Source: a virus. From it: DNA of 24,352 bases. The stretch covers positions 1 through 24,352 of IMG/VR virus record IMGVR_UViG_3300010970_000183; one strand, written 5' to 3'. The position numbers were made by a program, and so were the translations under genes. The notes under the pieces were generated by a model that was given only the letters and a program-made list of their open reading frames with translations, was not told the origin of the DNA and did not search any database. Shown piece by piece: positions 20,185 through 24,352 of the stretch (position 1 is its first letter; each line of letters starts with the position of its first letter).

Positions 20185-21416
20185 GCCTCCCACTGTCTAA
20201 ACACGTAGCCATAGTTAACTCAACTACCGGCTATGAAAATATGTCCACCATTGACATCGACATCCGCATCGAAGAAACGTGGAGCCCATACATACAGGGC
20301 ACACTCACATTTGCAGAAAACTACGTATTAGACCCACGCGCAGGCGACCGGCTCACTATTCTCTTGCAGCAAGAGTTTGGCGCAATGCTGCACCCTAGAG
20401 ACCTCACTAACAGCATCCCCACGGGCTTAGTCTCTGACTACACTGCAGCCTTCACCCCTATGAAGCCTCGCACAATCACCTCTACATACGTGAAATCTTG
20501 GAACATTTTTGGCACTGCAGAGCCCATCTCATACTTGACTGCAGGCATAGGCGGAGCAATGGCAGCCTATACTGCAGCCTTCACCTATGTTTACGATGTC
20601 ACCCGATACCTCGCAGGCAGTGGAAACCTAAACCCTCCACAGCCCACGGTCTTCTCTGGAGACTTAGGTATCCGCTCCGTCGTCTACAATCAGCTCGACC
20701 AAACTTACACAGTCTCAGTATCTTCAGACGAAGCCCTCCTCCAAGATTATGCATGGATCTCAGCTACGCCATACACTCCAGCGACCACAGACGTCGCTAC
20801 GCTCACCAATTACGTCTTAGGCAAGATAGGCGCATCGTTAGCCACTGGCAACGCAACGGGAACCTATGACAACACCGTAGTAAAATGGCTCCCCGGACAG
20901 TCCGGCTGGGACTTCATCAACCCCATTATCCAAGCATCCGATTTGGTGCTCTACTGTGACGAAGGCAGAAATTGGCGGCTCGTACCATCCACGGCAACAA
21001 CTGGCAGCCTCACACTCGACGACACATCCAACATTATTGAGCTCACAACATCCATCGACATTGCACGCGACTATTTCGACTCGTGTGTCGTCCAATACTC
21101 TTGGTATAACGGCACAGCGCAGCAAGTCGCCTACGACATTTATGCCCCCGTCGGCAGTGTCAAAACTAAGAATGTACAAATCTCAGACACGCCATATCCC
21201 GGCACTGGTCTCGCTTATGCACTAACTCAGCGAGCATTGACTCGTAGCGAAATGTTTGAGTTGAAAGCAATCTCCAACTATGACGCTCGCCCTAGGCAAG
21301 AGCTCACTGTGAACGTCACAGACACTGCAACAAAATTAGCCGTAATCTCTTCGATTGCTTGGAGCCTCCCGGCTGATACAATGAATATCAACATCCGAAA
21401 CCTAGTAGAGGTATAA
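20181..21416 (+). CDS. Tail tip/hub minor tail protein, unit B
   Basis: Identical to the 411-residue hub candidate of unit A. The start at 20181 is taken from the ATGA overlap; the longer open frame from 20148 lies inside the previous gene. Sharing this protein unchanged means both units would have the same tail tip. Confidence 0.6.
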   Translation: MSLPLSKHVAIVNSTTGYENMSTIDIDIRIEETWSPYIQGTLTFAENYVLDPRAGDRLTILLQQEFGAMLHPRDLTNSIPTGLVSDYTAAFTPMKPRTITSTYVKSWNIFGTAEPISYLTAGIGGAMAAYTAAFTYVYDVTRYLAGSGNLNPPQPTVFSGDLGIRSVVYNQLDQTYTVSVSSDEALLQDYAWISATPYTPATTDVATLTNYVLGKIGASLATGNATGTYDNTVVKWLPGQSGWDFINPIIQASDLVLYCDEGRNWRLVPSTATTGSLTLDDTSNIIELTTSIDIARDYFDSCVVQYSWYNGTAQQVAYDIYAPVGSVKTKNVQISDTPYPGTGLAYALTQRALTRSEMFELKAISNYDARPRQELTVNVTDTATKLAVISSIAWSLPADTMNINIRNLVEV

Positions 21417-21418
21417 CA

Positions 21419-22039
21419 ATGGCAACAGGCTATCTAGACGCTAACGGCATTTGGCAGTATGGCGAAGATGACAGTGACGCGAACTTCAGTTCGTTACTGA
21501 ACCGTCTCGCCTCTTCGACGTCTGACGTTGTCGCTAACCCTACCGTTTCGGGCAATATGCGACTAACAAACGTGAACGATGCTTCAACTACTTCGACAGA
21601 CCACGCGTTTCAAATTGGCGCATCCGCTGGAACTAATCTTCGTATTGACAATAACGAAATCTTGGTCGCAAACAACGGTGCTGCAGCGACTCTGAACATA
21701 AACCCAAACGCAGATATTTCTATGTCTGGAAGCTCCAACACGGTCACAATGAACGGTCGCTGGATAGCAGCGCATTACCCTTGGGCACAGTCCGCCGGTA
21801 ACATCACTACAAGCACGTCTGCACACGTCACCGTCACATTCCCTGCAAGCCGTTTCTCAGTCGGACCAAACGTATCTGTAACAAGCGTTGCAGGCACTAA
21901 CGCCGTCTGCACGCCCTACGTAGCGACCGTAAACGCCACCGCAATGACTCTAAGCCTCTACACAACTGCAGGGGCTCGTGTAGCTCAGAATGTTCAGTGG
22001 CTTGCCGTACAAATGACCTCAACAACCGCTGCAGGATAG
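21419..22039 (+). CDS. Tail fibre / receptor-binding candidate, unit B
   Basis: Identical to 6534-7154. If the C-terminal lectin-like region sets host range, the two phages represented here would bind the same receptor, a condition that would allow co-infection and recombination. Confidence 0.55.
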   Translation: MATGYLDANGIWQYGEDDSDANFSSLLNRLASSTSDVVANPTVSGNMRLTNVNDASTTSTDHAFQIGASAGTNLRIDNNEILVANNGAAATLNINPNADISMSGSSNTVTMNGRWIAAHYPWAQSAGNITTSTSAHVTVTFPASRFSVGPNVSVTSVAGTNAVCTPYVATVNATAMTLSLYTTAGARVAQNVQWLAVQMTSTTAAG

Positions 22040-22046
22040 GACTGAA

Positions 22047-22205
22047 ATGCTCGACTTTATCGTCACTTGCCACACTGAAGGCTGCGACAACGCAGACATC
22101 CCCATCGACATCATCGTCGAGGATGCCGAGCCCATCGTCATCTGCGGCGTATGCTCTGTAACCATCATCGACATCGTGGCAAAACCTACACCCAAAAAGA
22201 AGTGA
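22047..22205 (+). CDS. Small zinc-ribbon-like protein, unit B
   Basis: Identical to the 52-residue protein of unit A (CHTEGC and CGVC pairs). Its stop overlaps the lysin GTG. It is too short for many gene callers. Confidence 0.7.
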   Translation: MLDFIVTCHTEGCDNADIPIDIIVEDAEPIVICGVCSVTIIDIVAKPTPKKK

Positions 22206-22825
22206 CCACTCAGCTCGTAAACCCAAACCCCGGCGTGAAAGACTACGCCGGGTTTTGTCTACGCTTCACACAAGCGGTTTACGGAGCACCAGCACAACAC
22301 TCAAGCGCATGGGCTGCATGGGAAGCCACAAGCTACAAACACAGCACCGCTGAAAGCATCCCAGCGATCTCAGTCCCAGTATGGTTTAGCCACTACGGGA
22401 CATACGGCGAACCCCCCACATACGCAAACTGGGGGCACGTCGTCGCCTACATCCCCGGCACCGGATACCTCTCCAGCCCCGGAGAAGGCTACGGCTCACA
22501 AATCTTTGACAGCATCCAAGCCGTAGAGACCTATTTCAACGCCCATTATGTAGGCTGGAGTGAAGACCTCAACGGTTTACGCATAGCTGAAGTAACAAAT
22601 ACCCCGACAAATAGTAAAGGCGACACTGAAATGCTCATGATTCACAAGCCCAGCGGAGACGCAAACGTCTACCGTTACGCCGTCTTCTCTGGCAGTTTCT
22701 GGCTCGAGTTCGTCGGGCAAGATGCAGCTAATGGCTTTGCGCGCCAAATCGGGGCAGGCTCCGTCCTCGTATCTAGCGACTTCTGGAATGTTTGCAAAGC
22801 ATCTGCCCAGGCTGGGACTAAGTAA
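22202..22825 (+). CDS. Endolysin, CHAP/NlpC-P60-like peptidase, unit B
   Basis: A 207-residue lysin, identical to unit A through codon 173, including Cys19 and His79. It then diverges: ANGFARQIGAGSVLVSSDFW replaces ANGFSAQIGAASVKVTNDFW, and the end is AGTK. The stop TAA overlaps the holin-like ATG by one base, whereas in unit A the overlap is eleven bases. Confidence 0.7.
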   Translation: MTTQLVNPNPGVKDYAGFCLRFTQAVYGAPAQHSSAWAAWEATSYKHSTAESIPAISVPVWFSHYGTYGEPPTYANWGHVVAYIPGTGYLSSPGEGYGSQIFDSIQAVETYFNAHYVGWSEDLNGLRIAEVTNTPTNSKGDTEMLMIHKPSGDANVYRYAVFSGSFWLEFVGQDAANGFARQIGAGSVLVSSDFWNVCKASAQAGTK

Positions 22826-22989
22826 TGCCTAGCGAAAAGATACGCGCATACATCTACCGCGTACTCCTCGCAGTCTCTCCTCTAGTGGCCTTCTACGGGC
22901 TCCTCAGCGCAGATGAAATCGCGCTCTGGCTAGGTGTAGCATCTACTGCGCTAAACATCATGCCAGCGATGAATACAACTACGAAGTGA
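22825..22989 (+). CDS. Holin-like small membrane protein, unit B
   Basis: 54 residues, MPSEKIRAYIYRVLLAVSPL..., with the same two hydrophobic segments as in unit A and a few substitutions (EIALW for ELALW, NIMPAMNTTTK at the end). The conserved membrane pattern in a diverged DNA context shows that this unannotated-size gene is real. Confidence 0.65.
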   Translation: MPSEKIRAYIYRVLLAVSPLVAFYGLLSADEIALWLGVASTALNIMPAMNTTTK

Positions 22990-23222
22990 TGGGCGAGCTC
23001 GACGGCCTCACAGCGGACCTCCGCTGGATAAGGAAGAATATGGAAAGCCACGACACCATCCTGGCTGAAATCTTTGAACGATTACGCAAAATTGAGACTG
23101 ATCTAGCAGCTATCGAAGCTAAGCAAAAGCCACCCATCTCAGGCTGGGCCATCTTCGGTATCATCGCCTCAGTCATGGCTACAGTCCTCATCATCCTGGA
23201 CCGTATCTACGTCAATCAGTAG
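22986..23222 (+). CDS. XhlA-like coiled-coil/membrane protein (second holin candidate), unit B
   Basis: A 78-residue protein starting GTGATG inside the holin-like stop (an ATG at 22989 is the alternative start). Residues 5-48 form a charged coiled coil (LRWIRKNMESHDTILAEIFE, then RLRKIETDLAAIEAKQ), followed by a membrane helix WAIFGIIASVMATVLIILD. This is the layout of hemolysin XhlA/holin-associated proteins. It is unrelated by eye to the unit A protein at this place (8110-8316), which points to gene replacement. Confidence 0.6.
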   Translation: MMGELDGLTADLRWIRKNMESHDTILAEIFERLRKIETDLAAIEAKQKPPISGWAIFGIIASVMATVLIILDRIYVNQ

Positions 23223-23261
23223 AAGAGTCTCCTCCGCGACACGCCAAGGGGACTTTCCTAC

Positions 23262-23291
23262 TTGACAATGTAATACGATGTAACGCATACT
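23262..23291 (+). promoter_or_regulatory. SigA-type early promoter, unit B
   Basis: TTGACA at 23262-23267 and CATACT at 23286-23291, 18-base spacer, as in unit A. The spacer has ATGTAA-TACG-ATGTAA, a direct repeat, in place of the unit A inverted repeat. Confidence 0.7.
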
Positions 23292-23301
23292 GAATACATC
23301 A

Positions 23302-23316
23302 CCGCCAAACGAAAGG
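23302..23316 (+). repeat. Leader motif, early operon of unit B
   Basis: CCGCCAAACGAAAGG, an exact match to unit A 8391-8405 although the bases around it differ. It contains the ribosome binding site. Confidence 0.65.
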
Positions 23317-23323
23317 AAACACC

Positions 23324-23512
23324 ATGAAACTCACCTTCAACTCAGCAGACATCTTCGACATGGTCGTAGACGAACAGCTCGGCCCTCAGCAGCTCGAGGA
23401 AATCGCTAACCAAATGTACCTCCAGCGTCGAGGCGGAGAACTCTCACACCTCTGGGAGTCTGAAGAGTTCACTCAGTCACTCGCTGCTCAGCTGGACCTG
23501 TTCAACCTATGA
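23324..23512 (+). CDS. Conserved small early protein of unknown function (62 aa), unit B
   Basis: MKLTFNSADIFDMVVDEQLG... is the homologue of 8413-8601, with the same length, start context and ATGA junction to the next gene. Differences are few at protein level (A/S, V/A, H/P, A/S, Q/E) but many at silent sites, which confirms selection for the protein. Confidence 0.75.
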   Translation: MKLTFNSADIFDMVVDEQLGPQQLEEIANQMYLQRRGGELSHLWESEEFTQSLAAQLDLFNL

Positions 23513-23691
23513 AACTCCAACTAGACTCCGAGACAGACGCCAAACTCAACCAAGCAATCAAGGCGCAGCCTAAGATGCTGGACGAGCTCCTCGAGCAGTA
23601 CCAGGTAAGTGACCACAGCATCGAAGCGCTTACAAACCTACTAGCAGCCAAATATAAAGCCATCCTGAATGGGGAAGTTGAATATGAATAA
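23509..23691 (+). CDS. Conserved small early protein of unknown function (60 aa), unit B
   Basis: The homologue of 8598-8783, one residue shorter at the C-terminus. SDHSIEALTNLLAAKYKAIL is the best kept part. It overlaps the RHH gene by eight bases. Confidence 0.7.
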   Translation: MKLQLDSETDAKLNQAIKAQPKMLDELLEQYQVSDHSIEALTNLLAAKYKAILNGEVEYE

Positions 23692-23815
23692 TCGCAGCAT
23701 ACGCATCCCAGAAGACCTCCTCTACGCCCTGCAGCTCATCGCAGAGCAGGAAGACCGAAGCGTCTCAGATTGCATCCGTCAAGCCATCAAGCAATACGCG
23801 TCCAGGATGCTCTGA
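23684..23815 (+). CDS. Ribbon-helix-helix micro-regulator, unit B
   Basis: 43 residues, MNNRSIRIPEDLLYALQLIA..., with the RHH core DRSVSDCIRQAIKQY unchanged from unit A. Isoleucine-arginine-isoleucine in the strand would contact DNA. Pro replaces Ser after the strand, the more usual RHH residue. Confidence 0.75.
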   Translation: MNNRSIRIPEDLLYALQLIAEQEDRSVSDCIRQAIKQYASRML

Positions 23816-23931
23816 TGATGGCTGTACTCTGTGAAAATCATAAATACCTCTGGGGACGTCTCCCACTAGACCACATCTGTGAGTTCGTGCTGTACGTACA
23901 CTGCACGAACTGCATCATAGACAACGATTAG
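23815..23931 (+). CDS. CxxH/CxxC zinc-knuckle microprotein, unit B
   Basis: 38 residues, coupled to the RHH stop (TGATG). CENH and CTNC ligands are retained while the segment between has changed (HICEFVLYVH for HIIDFVAFVG). An extra Cys appears before EFV. Confidence 0.65.
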   Translation: MMAVLCENHKYLWGRLPLDHICEFVLYVHCTNCIIDND

Positions 23932-23943
23932 AAAGGCAACACC

Positions 23944-24327
23944 ATGGCAGCACCAGCAGGCTACGTAGACGTAGCAGCACGCATCAGAGAGTTCCACCAG
24001 AAACACCCAGAAGGCTCACTCCAGACAGTCTCAATCGAGTTCCAGGAAGTAGCAGGCCAGATGCTCGTCATATACACAGCAGCTGCCTATCGCTCACCAG
24101 ACGATGTCCGCCCAGGCATCGCCATCGCCTCAGAGCCTTTCCCTGGTAAAACAAACTTCACCAGAAACTCCGAAGTCATGAATGCAGAAACATCAGCCTG
24201 GGGCCGTGCCATCATCGCAGCAGACGGTAGCATCGTCTCTAAGAAAATAGCCTCAGCAGAAGAGGTAGCAAACAGGATGGCACCTGAAGCCTGGGCTCCA
24301 CCTAAAGGCCCTGCAGCATCCTGGTAG
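23944..24327 (+). CDS. Conserved actinophage early protein, possibly recombination-related, unit B
   Basis: A 127-residue homologue of 9024-9404. The core from YVDVAARIREFHQKHPEGSL to NAETSAWGRAIIAADGS is nearly unchanged. The first six residues and the last twenty differ. GAAAGG lies seven bases before the ATG. The window ends before the ATPase gene that should follow. Confidence 0.55.
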   Translation: MAAPAGYVDVAARIREFHQKHPEGSLQTVSIEFQEVAGQMLVIYTAAAYRSPDDVRPGIAIASEPFPGKTNFTRNSEVMNAETSAWGRAIIAADGSIVSKKIASAEEVANRMAPEAWAPPKGPAASW

Positions 24328-24332
24328 GCGAA

Positions 24333-24352
24333 AGGCCCTGAGGAACTCAACT
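24333..24352 (+). other. Left arm of a probable hairpin cut by the window end, unit B
   Basis: AGGCCCTGAGG lies six bases after the stop, at the place of the unit A hairpin (AGCCCTAGG arm). The partner arm would lie beyond the window. Confidence 0.3.

Larger units (their letters stand above)
18255..22722 (+). repeat. 4,468-base direct repeat, second copy
   Basis: Same sequence as 3370-7837. It covers the end of the basic tail protein gene, tape measure, two tip proteins, the fibre, the zinc-ribbon gene and the first 173 codons of the lysin. Both ends are abrupt, with diverged DNA directly outside. Confidence 0.9.

Noticed and set aside
1-24352. tRNA genes, CRISPR arrays, insertion sequences, integrase or attachment sites
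   Set aside because: No cloverleaf, no regularly spaced short repeats, no transposase or integrase frame, and no short terminal repeats were seen. The only long repeat is the 4,468-base block.

Overview
The window is tailed-phage DNA with every recognisable gene on the + strand, packed with 1-11 base overlaps and short gaps. Gene content and order (HNH, large terminase, portal, HK97-type protease/capsid, head-tail connector, tail terminator, major tail protein, short tape measure, tail tip, fibre, endolysin, holin, then small early genes, RecA-like ATPase, SSB and RusA) indicate a minimal siphovirus. Base composition near 50-55% GC, GTG starts, a possible leaderless promoter and the family resemblances point to an actinobacterial host, perhaps a moderate-GC one such as a freshwater Microbacteriaceae lineage. 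That host call is inference. No integrase, DNA polymerase, primase or recognisable small terminase is visible.

The main feature is that the window holds about 1.6 copies of one genome plan. Unit A runs from the window start (inside the capsid gene) through tail, lysis, early genes (8413-11159), RusA, a chain of micro-genes, HNH and TerL (12161-13672) to the portal (13693-14736). Unit B starts at the capsid gene at 14740 and repeats capsid to early genes until the window ends at 24352. The offset is 14,885 bases, about the size expected for a whole minimal siphovirus genome. The two units differ at many, mostly synonymous, sites (about 85% identity where I compared), except for a 4,468-base block that appears identical (3370-7837 = 18255-22722) covering tape measure, tail tip, fibre and most of the lysin. 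This is what one would get from two related ~15 kb phages joined through a shared tail module, either by an assembler or by a real single crossover.

Working model of one unit: RusA, HNH and TerL process and package DNA. The portal, a protease-capsid fusion with a nested capsid start, and a connector build the head. The terminator, major tail protein, tape measure, tip and fibre build a short tail of roughly 70 nm. The CHAP-like lysin and one or two small membrane proteins lyse the host. A TTGACA promoter drives a block of small early genes, including a 44-residue ribbon-helix-helix protein. A second promoter, in a repeat- and hairpin-rich gap between the RecA-like ATPase and SSB, drives SSB, RusA and probably the packaging genes.

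Several genes here are too short for usual gene callers (32-55 codons) but are supported by overlapping start/stop junctions, conservation between units, or cysteine-pair motifs. The portal frame carries an in-frame TGA at codon 143.
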